Positions 16,394-21,698 of a stretch of 21,698 nt of DNA are shown here, piece by piece (the stretch's first letter is position 1; each line of letters opens with the position of its first letter). Below the pieces are notes generated by a model that had not been told where the DNA came from, ran no database searches, and saw nothing but the letters and a program-made list of their open reading frames with translations. Source of the stretch: an uncultured Chryseolinea sp. (GTDB lineage: Bacteria > Bacteroidota > Bacteroidia > Cytophagales > Cyclobacteriaceae); the NCBI GenBank assembly GCA_946478915.1, contig CAMLER010000007.1:1-21698 (forward strand), read 5' to 3'. The translations under genes and the position numbers were made by a program.

Positions 16394-16397
16394 CACA

Positions 16398-17084
16398 TCA
16401 CTGCCCCAGCTCACCATTTTTCGCTGCCTTCTTCATTTCCTTGTTTGCATATATTGCAACTTCAACCCGCCGGTTCTTCTGTTTGCCTGCCTCACTATCA
16501 TTGGAATCAAGCGGCTGGCTTTCACCATAGCCTTTTGTTGTAATACGGGACCCCGCTACCCCTTGTGTTTCGAGAAATTTTGATACAGTCGCAGCTCTGC
16601 TTTCGGAAAGTTTCTGATTGTAAGCATCTTCTCCCGTGTTATCGGTATGTCCTTCGATCAGCAAGTTGGTGTCATCATATTTTTTAAGCGTGGTTGAAAG
16701 CTCGGCAAGATTTGTTTTCGTGTCTTCCCTAAGGTTATAGGAATCGAAATCGAACACCAGCCCAGATTCGAAAGTGATAAGTATCCCTTCACCCACGCGT
16801 TCTACAGTGGCACCTTCAAGATCGCGCCTCAATTCTTCGGCCTGTTTATCCATATGCCGGCCGATAAGTGCACCTGCCGCACCCCCTACTGTGGCACCGA
16901 TGATCGCTCCGACGACGGTATTATCTGAGCTGTGCCCGATGGCGCCACCAATCGCGCCGCCTACTCCTGCGCCGATCGCCCCACCTTTTGTCGTCTTGCT
17001 CGCATTACATCCAACAAGCATTGGAAACATCAATGCAAGTATCACTAACGCTGCTAATATGTTTTTTGCTATTCCGGTCTTCAT
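16398..17084 (-). CDS. Glycine-zipper OmpA-domain lipoprotein
   Basis: The product is 228 residues from the ATG at 17084. A lipoprotein signal (NILAALVILALMFPMLVGC, lipid-attached C26 with an LVGC lipobox) is followed by a glycine-zipper region (about 33-75, GGAIGAGVGGAIGGAIG and GAIIGATVGGAAGALIG) of the YMGG/Gly-zipper type that can insert in membranes. An OmpA C-terminal domain (about 105-215) follows, with HTDNTGEDAYNQKLSESRA and NRRVEVAI, whose Asp and Arg bind peptidoglycan. It should tie the outer membrane to the cell wall, like YiaD/OprF-type proteins. The frame extends 58 codons upstream but would then overlap the preceding gene; the ATG at 17084 gives a proper signal peptide and lies 7 bases after that gene's stop. 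The two are probably one operon. Confidence 0.92.
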   Translation of the reverse strand: MKTGIAKNILAALVILALMFPMLVGCNASKTTKGGAIGAGVGGAIGGAIGHSSDNTVVGAIIGATVGGAAGALIGRHMDKQAEELRRDLEGATVERVGEGILITFESGLVFDFDSYNLREDTKTNLAELSTTLKKYDDTNLLIEGHTDNTGEDAYNQKLSESRAATVSKFLETQGVAGSRITTKGYGESQPLDSNDSEAGKQKNRRVEVAIYANKEMKKAAKNGELGQ

Positions 17085-17091
17085 ATCTCTA

Positions 17092-17544
17092 TCAATTGTT
17101 GTCTCTTTCCAAATTGTCACCATCGTTATCGCCTCGCAATGCAAGGTCGATGCGTTCGCCCAGCTTTTCGAATTCCAGCTTAATTTCTCCCGCTGTATTC
17201 CGTGCGGACTGCTGAATGTCATCCCAGGTTTCGTCTGAAGAGTTTGTAATTTGATCAAGTTCTTTCTGAACTTTATCTCTTTGCTTCGTAAGGCGATCCT
17301 TCAAATCTTCAAGGTCGTTACGGGCATCGATTTTGCCTTTCTCCAACTCCTTTGACACTTTGTCCAACCGGTCGTTAATATCATCCCGAAGTTCTCTTAG
17401 GTCCTTGGAGACTTCCGCCTTTTCATCTTTTATATCTTCGACAATTTCCTCCTGGGTATCGTTAACTCGATTTTCAGATGAGTTTGTACATTGTGTCAGT
17501 ACAAGTGTGCTTGCAATAGCGACAGATAAAATGAGCGTTTTCAT
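17092..17544 (-). CDS. Small coiled-coil envelope protein, probable lipoprotein
   Basis: The product has 150 residues. Residues 1-19 (TLILSVAIASTLVLTQC) form a signal peptide. The cysteine at 19 could be lipid-modified, but the residue before it is Q where Gly, Ala or Ser is usual, so the lipobox is atypical. Residues about 28-105 are a long, highly charged coiled coil (EIVEDIKDEKAEVSKDLREL, DINDRLDKVSKELEKGKIDA), followed by a second amphipathic helix (AGEIKLEFEKLGERI) and an Asp/Asn-rich tail. No enzyme motif is present. The coiled coil, with polar and Asp-rich ends, suggests a periplasmic spacer or scaffold, perhaps for the OmpA lipoprotein encoded 7 bases downstream. Family not recognised; annotated by features only. 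Confidence 0.82.
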   Translation of the reverse strand: MKTLILSVAIASTLVLTQCTNSSENRVNDTQEEIVEDIKDEKAEVSKDLRELRDDINDRLDKVSKELEKGKIDARNDLEDLKDRLTKQRDKVQKELDQITNSSDETWDDIQQSARNTAGEIKLEFEKLGERIDLALRGDNDGDNLERDNN

Positions 17545-17625
17545 TTTTCTAATTTTTTGTTGATAAATTATTTAGTCGGCGATCAGTTGATAGTCCGGCT
17601 TATCCGTTGGAACATTTGGGCCGTT

Positions 17626-17659
17626 ACTGACAGCGCCATCTTTCGATGGCGCTGTCAGT
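17626..17659 (-). terminator. Perfect 15-bp hairpin with a GAAA tetraloop, terminator-like
   Basis: ACTGACAGCGCCATC (17626-17640) pairs perfectly with GATGGCGCTGTCAGT (17645-17659). On the minus strand the loop reads GAAA, a very stable GNRA tetraloop closed by C-G. It begins 17 bases after the CsbD stop codon. No U-tract follows on either side, so it is either a rho-type or stability hairpin at the 3-prime end of the CsbD mRNA, or an operator/repeat; termination is not proven. Confidence 0.65.
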
Positions 17660-17676
17660 TATAAATGGGATCAAAC

Positions 17677-17862
17677 CTATATTCGTTCGATCTCTTCTCT
17701 GATCTCTTCTTTTGTTTTACCGAGCTTTTTCTGAAGGCGACCATACAATTCGTCTTCCTTGCCTTCTGCAAAAGTCAGGTCATCATCAGTAAGATCACCG
17801 TATTTTTGTTTTAGCTTTCCCTTAATTTCATTCCAGGTTCCTTTTGCTGTGAGATTGTTCAT
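17677..17862 (-). CDS. CsbD-family small stress protein
   Basis: The product has 61 residues, the typical length of CsbD proteins. The family motif is clear: [20 protein letters not shown], then [20 protein letters not shown]. It is highly charged and helical, probably a soluble two-helix protein in the cytoplasm. CsbD of Bacillus subtilis is a sigma-B-dependent general stress protein whose biochemical role is unknown; relatives are induced by osmotic, oxidative or stationary-phase stress. It follows the YtxH gene by 27 bases on the same strand, and a strong hairpin lies just beyond its stop, so the two genes form a short operon. Confidence 0.92.
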   Translation of the reverse strand: MNNLTAKGTWNEIKGKLKQKYGDLTDDDLTFAEGKEDELYGRLQKKLGKTKEEIREEIERI

Positions 17863-17889
17863 AATACTTAGGGTTTATTTATAATTTAA

Positions 17890-18162
17890 TTAAACTTTTA
17901 TTTTCTCACTCGTGTAATCAGTCTTCTGCTTGGCTTCCTTTGCAATTTGATCAATCCTGGTATTGAATTGCTCTTTAAGCTTATCAATAGATTCGTTAAC
18001 AGTACCGACCAAATTGTCTTTCAATTTAACTGAACCGTCAACAAGTTTTTGACGTGTCCTGCTGCCTTCGTTAGGTGCCAGCAACATTCCAATAGCAATA
18101 CCTACTGCGGCTCCTGCGATAAAGCCTCCAATCAGGTTTTTGGGATCATTTGTGAGATTCAT
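17890..18162 (-). CDS. YtxH-domain small membrane protein
   Basis: The product has 90 residues. A Gly/Ala-rich membrane segment (about 10-30, LIGGFIAGAAVGIAIGMLLAP) runs into the YtxH signature NEGSRTRQKL, followed by a long amphipathic helix (about 45-85) with VNESIDKLKEQFNTRIDQIA. This is the usual YtxH layout: one membrane span with a cytoplasmic or periplasmic coiled coil. YtxH is part of sigma-H/sigma-B controlled genes in Bacillus and is common in Bacteroidota stress clusters. Its role is unknown. It is the first gene of a pair with CsbD, and the region upstream (18163 onward) should carry their promoter. Confidence 0.88.
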   Translation of the reverse strand: MNLTNDPKNLIGGFIAGAAVGIAIGMLLAPNEGSRTRQKLVDGSVKLKDNLVGTVNESIDKLKEQFNTRIDQIAKEAKQKTDYTSEKIKV

Positions 18163-18502
18163 AAGTTTTTGAGTTTTAGTTTATCATCAATTAGTGATGA
18201 TTAAAGTTGAGAAAACATTATGCCAGTCTCGAAACAAAAATCAAAAGGGCATTTTTTAAAAATTAGAGATTAAACCCGTGTAACATTATCCCCATTCCTG
18301 GCCGGTAAAGCTACAAGTCAATGCCGCGTAACATTTTTATATCAGCAAAATCCGAGGAGCAATTTGTGGAGAATATGTTAGGATGTCGTGGACAATCCTC
18401 CACAATAAAAAAGTGCCATTAGGCTTTTTTGATTAGAAAATCGAGTTTTTAGTCTGGTATGAGATTCATAATAACAGGTGAAAGACTAAACCAAACTATC
18501 AT
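18163..18502. other. Divergent regulatory region between YtxH and DUF2267 genes
   Basis: This 340-base region separates two outward-pointing genes and should contain promoters for both stress operons. It has no credible open frame. The part at 18364-18430 is structured (see the separate entry). I found no definite TTG / TAnnTTTG promoter. Confidence 0.55.
18364..18430 (+). ncRNA. Possible structured leader or small RNA
   Basis: TTGTGGAG (18364-18371) and CTCCACAA (18398-18405) form an 8-bp closing stem; inside it GGATGTC (18381-18387) can pair with GACAATCC (18391-18398) apart from one bulged base, though the two stems compete at base 18398. Directly after, A6-GT-GCC (18407-18417) can pair with GGC-T6 (18422-18430) and ends in a T-run, like an intrinsic terminator. 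A stem followed by a terminator in front of the DUF2267 gene could be an attenuator or a short RNA. No riboswitch family is recognised. Confidence 0.35.
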
Positions 18503-18943
18503 ATGACATCCACAACTAATTACTTATCCATGGAAGAACTCGCAGTGAGATTTTTTGGGGAGATTAAAAGCGAACTTGGATTTACTTCAACTAGAAAGAT
18601 TGTTTATCTCGTACGATCGGTTCTCGCACAATTGAGAAAAAATTTATCACACGAACAAATCAATAATATAGTTCATAGAATGCCATCATTGTTTCAATTG
18701 CTTTTTATTAGCAACTGGAAGTACAATGAAAAAAATACAGCTACCAACCATTTGGACGAAATTGTAGAAGGAGTGTATGAACAGGGGCGGCAGTCGCTAT
18801 TTGCGTCGGAGATTGAAACATTGAACGCCGTAATTATCGTACTGAGGAAACTGGACAAATTTTTCAGGCTAATGGGTTTAGATATACTTCACTATTCTCT
18901 GAAGCAGGAACTTAAACAAGTAGCAATAGAGGATGCTGCATAG
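18503..18943 (+). CDS. DUF2267-family protein
   Basis: The product has 146 residues and is all-helical. The DUF2267 pattern is visible: VRSVLAQLRKNLSHEQINNIVHRMPSLFQLLFISNW (about 35-72), in which an LRxxL-xxxx-Q-hhxxLP-hh-hhhxxW layout is typical, and a second half with ESL/EIETLNAVIIVLRK. There is no signal peptide or membrane span, so it should be soluble in the cytoplasm. The function of DUF2267 is unknown; genes of the family are found in stress clusters with CsbD, DUF1328 and similar genes. The ATG at 18503 has an A-rich leader. A 54-base spacer separates it from the next gene on the same strand. Confidence 0.82.
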   Translation: MTSTTNYLSMEELAVRFFGEIKSELGFTSTRKIVYLVRSVLAQLRKNLSHEQINNIVHRMPSLFQLLFISNWKYNEKNTATNHLDEIVEGVYEQGRQSLFASEIETLNAVIIVLRKLDKFFRLMGLDILHYSLKQELKQVAIEDAA

Positions 18944-18997
18944 TATCCTCCCCTTAATTAAAATAAACAATAATTCTAACCATTAAACTTAAAGCCT

Positions 18998-19165
18998 ATG
19001 TTACGCTGGACTGTCACATTTCTAATCATTGCAATTGTTGCCGCTATCTTCGGATTTGGAGGTATAGCTGAAGGCGCAGCTTCGATTGCCAAAGTTCTGT
19101 TCTTTATCTTCTTAGTACTATTTGTACTATCACTAGTGTTTGGCGCTAGCATCTTCAAGAGGTGA
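18998..19165 (+). CDS. DUF1328/YtjA-family tiny membrane protein
   Basis: The product has only 55 residues. It starts [20 protein letters not shown], has the central [13 protein letters not shown], and ends [15 protein letters not shown]. The N-terminal LRW, the G-A-E/A-G turn and two membrane segments (about 5-21 and 31-52) are the DUF1328 signature, and the size matches the family (about 54 residues). Such proteins sit in the inner membrane and are linked to stress resistance in several bacteria, without a known mechanism. It lies 54 bases after DUF2267 and is followed by a rho-independent terminator at 19183-19216, which fits a two-gene operon. A frame on the opposite strand covers the same place but codes for nothing recognisable. 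Confidence 0.9.
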   Translation: MLRWTVTFLIIAIVAAIFGFGGIAEGAASIAKVLFFIFLVLFVLSLVFGASIFKR

Positions 19166-19182
19166 CGATGAAGGATAAAATT

Positions 19183-19216
19183 AATCCCGGTTTTGAAATA
19201 GGGCCGGGATTTTTTT
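19183..19216 (+). terminator. Rho-independent terminator after DUF1328
   Basis: AATCCCGG (19183-19190) pairs with CCGGGATT (19204-19211) around a 13-base loop, followed by a run of T to 19216. It closes the DUF2267-DUF1328 unit. Confidence 0.85.
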
Positions 19217-19257
19217 ATTTAAACCGGTTTTGTATCGAAACTTTTTGTTTATCTTAA

Positions 19258-19452
19258 ATGAAAGCCACTAGAAAGATTCAGCATCACCCGGGTCAGGAAA
19301 ATAAATCGGGGAAAGCAACGTATGCCTCAACAACGGGCACCAACTCAAGCACTGTCCAATCGCCGGATAAAGATTACAAGGATAACATGCCTGACAATTC
19401 CCGTGATATCAAGAAAAGCAAACGTCGATTTCTTAAAATATTTAAACAATAA
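19258..19452 (+). CDS. Small hydrophilic protein of unknown function
   Basis: The product has 64 residues, with a polar, low-complexity middle (TYASTTGTNSSTVQSPDKDY) and a strongly basic C-terminus (DIKKSKRRFLKIFKQ). No signal peptide or membrane segment is present. It is probably largely disordered and could bind nucleic acid or membrane through its basic end. It lies between the DUF1328 terminator and the TamB-like gene, 42 bases before the latter, so it is either cotranscribed with it or an independent small gene. I do not recognise a family; an accidental frame cannot be excluded, though the amino-acid mix is coherent. Confidence 0.5.
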   Translation: MKATRKIQHHPGQENKSGKATYASTTGTNSSTVQSPDKDYKDNMPDNSRDIKKSKRRFLKIFKQ

Positions 19453-19494
19453 AAAGTCACCGTCCTTAATAAATTAGGACCATTAAATTGCGAG

Positions 19495-21698
19495 ATGAAT
19501 TTTCACGGGAAGCCCAAGAAATACCTGATAATCATTTTGAAAGTGGTGGGGTGGGTTGTTATCGGAGTATTTAGCCTTCTGATCCTCATTTCCCTAGCCA
19601 TACAGATACCATACGTTCAAAATAAAATCACCCAGAGCGCCATCAACTTTGTCGAAGGTAAAATTGGAACGGACGTAAGCCTGGACATAATTACCCTGTC
19701 AATTCCAAAGAAGATTGTTTTAACGGGTCTTTACCTTGAAGATCAAAAACGTGATACCTTATTATACGCCGGAGAATTAGCGATCGATACAGATCTCTGG
19801 CAATTGACGAATCAAACAATACAGCTTAATAACGTTGAGCTTTCCGATTTTAAAGCTGCAGTAACGCGATCTCAGAACGACAGTTCCTTTAATTTTGATT
19901 ATATCGTAAAGGCCTTTGCGGGCGATTCTACTGCGGCGCCCGATACAACAAAAGCGCCCTGGAAGTTTTCGGTTGGTGACGTCGCCTTAGAAAATATTCG
20001 TCTTCAGTTTTCGGACGGGCTAATGGGAAACGATGTAAGGCTTAACGTTGGGACGTTAAACCTAGGCATGGAAGAACTTGACCTGGACCGATCTATATAC
20101 AAAGTGGATGAAATTGTTCTTGAGAATGTAAGCACGAACATTGTTCAAAGCAAGGTCGAGCCAGATACTGTCGAGATCGTTCCTGATTCTGCGAATCAAC
20201 ATATATCGCTTGACCTCGGGGTTAATACCGTAGAGATTCGGAATGTAAAAGCTTTATATAACCATCAGGGTACAGGCCAGATCCTCTCGCTTGATCTTGG
20301 GAACCTGATTGTCGAAGGTGATGAAATGGATTTGAAGAATCGCTCCATCAACTTGCGCAAACTGGCACTACAAAATACCTTTATTTCATTTCATCAAATG
20401 GCTGGATTTCAAAAAAGCGCAAACCCAGTCGATACGGTTAAATCAGAATTCGCTGGCGATCCATGGCATATAAGCCTTTCTGATTTATCAATGGATAATA
20501 ACAGTATTCAATATCACGATTTTGATAAACCTATTTTGCGAAACCAGTTTGATGGAAATCATGTATGGATCTCCGATTTGTCGACGAAAGCGTCCGAACT
20601 TGAATGGTCAGGCGAGAACATGCGTGGGGAACTGGAAAATTTTACATTCAGGGATAAAAGCGGCCTTGCAATCGAATCCTTTTCTGCAGGTATTATAGTT
20701 AGTGATACGGCTGCCGAAGTTCGCGATTTTCAACTCGTATCGGGAGGAAGTAAAATTGATTTCAATGCGAAAGCAAAATTTCCCTCTTTAGAAACTATTT
20801 CAGAATCATACGATGAAGCTGTCATTGATCTTGACATAAACCAGTCTGTGATTTCCTTGGGCGAGGTTCGTTTTTTCGCCGCAACAATGTTAGACAGTCT
20901 TCCAATAAATCTTCCCTCCAATATGGCTATCTCGGTAGACACGCAACTAAAGGGACCCTTAAAAGAACTGGCAATCGACCACTTGCTCTTACGCACACTC
21001 AATGAAACCATTTTGGATGGTAACGGGATCGTCCGACTTGTTAAAGGCCAGTCACCTGCCATGAACATTACGCTTCAGAAGTTTTACACGACGAAAACCG
21101 ATATCCGTACCGTGTTGCCAGACACTTTGTTACCTTCTTCGATTGGGTTGCCCGATTGGATCAATATAACCGGCACGATGGATGGTTCCGTCCAATCGCC
21201 ATCCGTTAATACCTCAGTCACAACTGACCTGGGACGAATCGATCTCATAGCTGCGTTGGAGCGCAATGATCGCACAGGCTCCAGTAAGTATAACGGGTCT
21301 CTGAAAGTAAAAGAACTACTGACAGGAAAGCTCTTAAAGAATGAAGAAGTCTACGGCCCACTTACACTTTCTTTAAAAGTCGATGGATCGGGCCTTAATA
21401 TGGAGGAATTAAACACAAAGTTCAATCTCGACATAGATAGCTTCACCTATCAGGGGTATCGATATCAGAATTTTCGAGTGGATGGCACGTTGAAAAAATA
21501 CTTCTTTTCGGGATTGGCTGAGTTTTCAGATGAAAACCTGGACTTCAAAATTGACGGAGACCTTGACTACAATGAGGAGGTTCCGAAGTATCAGATAGAG
21601 CTTGAACTGAAGAATGCAGATTTCCAAGCTTTACATCTTACTGAAAGACCGCTCAAAGCGCGTGGTACCTTGGAAGTGGATCTTGCAACCTCAGATTT
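19495..21698 (+). CDS. TamB/AsmA-like envelope assembly protein, N-terminal part
   Basis: The frame is open from the ATG at 19495 to the window edge: 734 complete codons and two further bases, without a stop. An N-terminal membrane anchor (about 14-34, LKVVGWVVIGVFSLLILISL) is followed by the AsmA-like motif IPYVQNKITQSAINFVEGK and then many beta-strand repeats (IPKKIVLTGLYLEDQKRDTL, WKFSVGDVALENIRLQF, TLNLGMEELDLD, LSLDLGNLIVEGDEMDL and so on). This is the pattern of Bacteroidota translocation/assembly module TamB proteins, which are usually well over 1,000 residues and form a long beta-helical groove. TamB and relatives move phospholipids to the outer membrane or help insert outer-membrane proteins; which applies here is not settled. 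The C-terminal DUF490 domain, if present, lies beyond the window. It probably forms an operon with the upstream 64-residue gene. Confidence 0.85.
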   Translation, partial: MNFHGKPKKYLIIILKVVGWVVIGVFSLLILISLAIQIPYVQNKITQSAINFVEGKIGTDVSLDIITLSIPKKIVLTGLYLEDQKRDTLLYAGELAIDTDLWQLTNQTIQLNNVELSDFKAAVTRSQNDSSFNFDYIVKAFAGDSTAAPDTTKAPWKFSVGDVALENIRLQFSDGLMGNDVRLNVGTLNLGMEELDLDRSIYKVDEIVLENVSTNIVQSKVEPDTVEIVPDSANQHISLDLGVNTVEIRNVKALYNHQGTGQILSLDLGNLIVEGDEMDLKNRSINLRKLALQNTFISFHQMAGFQKSANPVDTVKSEFAGDPWHISLSDLSMDNNSIQYHDFDKPILRNQFDGNHVWISDLSTKASELEWSGENMRGELENFTFRDKSGLAIESFSAGIIVSDTAAEVRDFQLVSGGSKIDFNAKAKFPSLETISESYDEAVIDLDINQSVISLGEVRFFAATMLDSLPINLPSNMAISVDTQLKGPLKELAIDHLLLRTLNETILDGNGIVRLVKGQSPAMNITLQKFYTTKTDIRTVLPDTLLPSSIGLPDWINITGTMDGSVQSPSVNTSVTTDLGRIDLIAALERNDRTGSSKYNGSLKVKELLTGKLLKNEEVYGPLTLSLKVDGSGLNMEELNTKFNLDIDSFTYQGYRYQNFRVDGTLKKYFFSGLAEFSDENLDFKIDGDLDYNEEVPKYQIELELKNADFQALHLTERPLKARGTLEVDLATSD

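Noticed and set aside
16346..16397. Possible CRISPR array
   Set aside because: The unit is 8 bases, directly tandem and without spacers, and no cas genes are nearby.
17085..17258. 58-codon upstream extension of the OmpA-lipoprotein gene
   Set aside because: It overlaps the coiled-coil gene on the same strand in another frame, and the ATG at 17084 gives a proper lipoprotein signal.
18976..19158. 60-codon minus-strand frame
   Set aside because: It lies antisense to the DUF1328 gene, which has a clear family match, membrane segments and its own terminator.

Overview
The window looks like chromosomal DNA of a Gram-negative Bacteroidota bacterium, most likely a soil or environmental Cytophagales-type organism. 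This is an inference from gene content: a MlaE-MlaF-MlaD lipid transport operon, an OmpA-type lipoprotein, a TamB/AsmA-like giant envelope protein, a secreted WD40-caspase and A-rich leaders with few strong Shine-Dalgarno sites. No rRNA, tRNA, CRISPR array or intact insertion sequence was seen.

Left end (1-1647): the tail of an unrecognised protein, a 430-base stretch with no convincing gene, a free-standing NUMOD4/HNH endonuclease-like protein, a shared bidirectional terminator, and an Hsp20-like small heat-shock protein facing it. Next (1748-8227) come three probably exported peptidases. A 1030-residue WD40-caspase (peptidase C14) protein is transcribed away from a subtilisin-like S8 protease that has a large insert in its catalytic domain. 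Beyond a 430-base gap lies a two-lobed retropepsin-like aspartic protease.

The middle (8222-11470) is a leftward operon: MlaE permease, MlaF ATPase (4-base overlap), MlaD substrate-binding subunit and a TerC-family membrane protein. It should handle lipid trafficking across the envelope plus probable metal-ion homeostasis.

The right part (11604-19452) is a dense group of small, stress-type genes: topoisomerase IB, a PF04120 membrane protein, a 117-residue conserved small protein, a YciE/DUF892 ferritin-like protein, a PPOX-fold GSP26-like flavoprotein coupled to a GSP39-like short-chain dehydrogenase, a coiled-coil surface protein coupled to a glycine-zipper OmpA lipoprotein, CsbD, YtxH, DUF2267 and a tiny DUF1328 membrane protein. 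Several of these families are classic general-stress genes in Bacillus (sigma-B regulon) or enterobacteria (RpoS regulon), so the region reads as a general-stress and envelope-protection island. Its regulator is not in the window. The window ends inside a TamB/AsmA-like gene.

Everything here belongs to known families or is a small unknown. The items most worth following up are the divergent caspase/S8 pair, the stress island as a unit, and three structured non-coding stretches (7235-7266, 17626-17659, 18364-18430).
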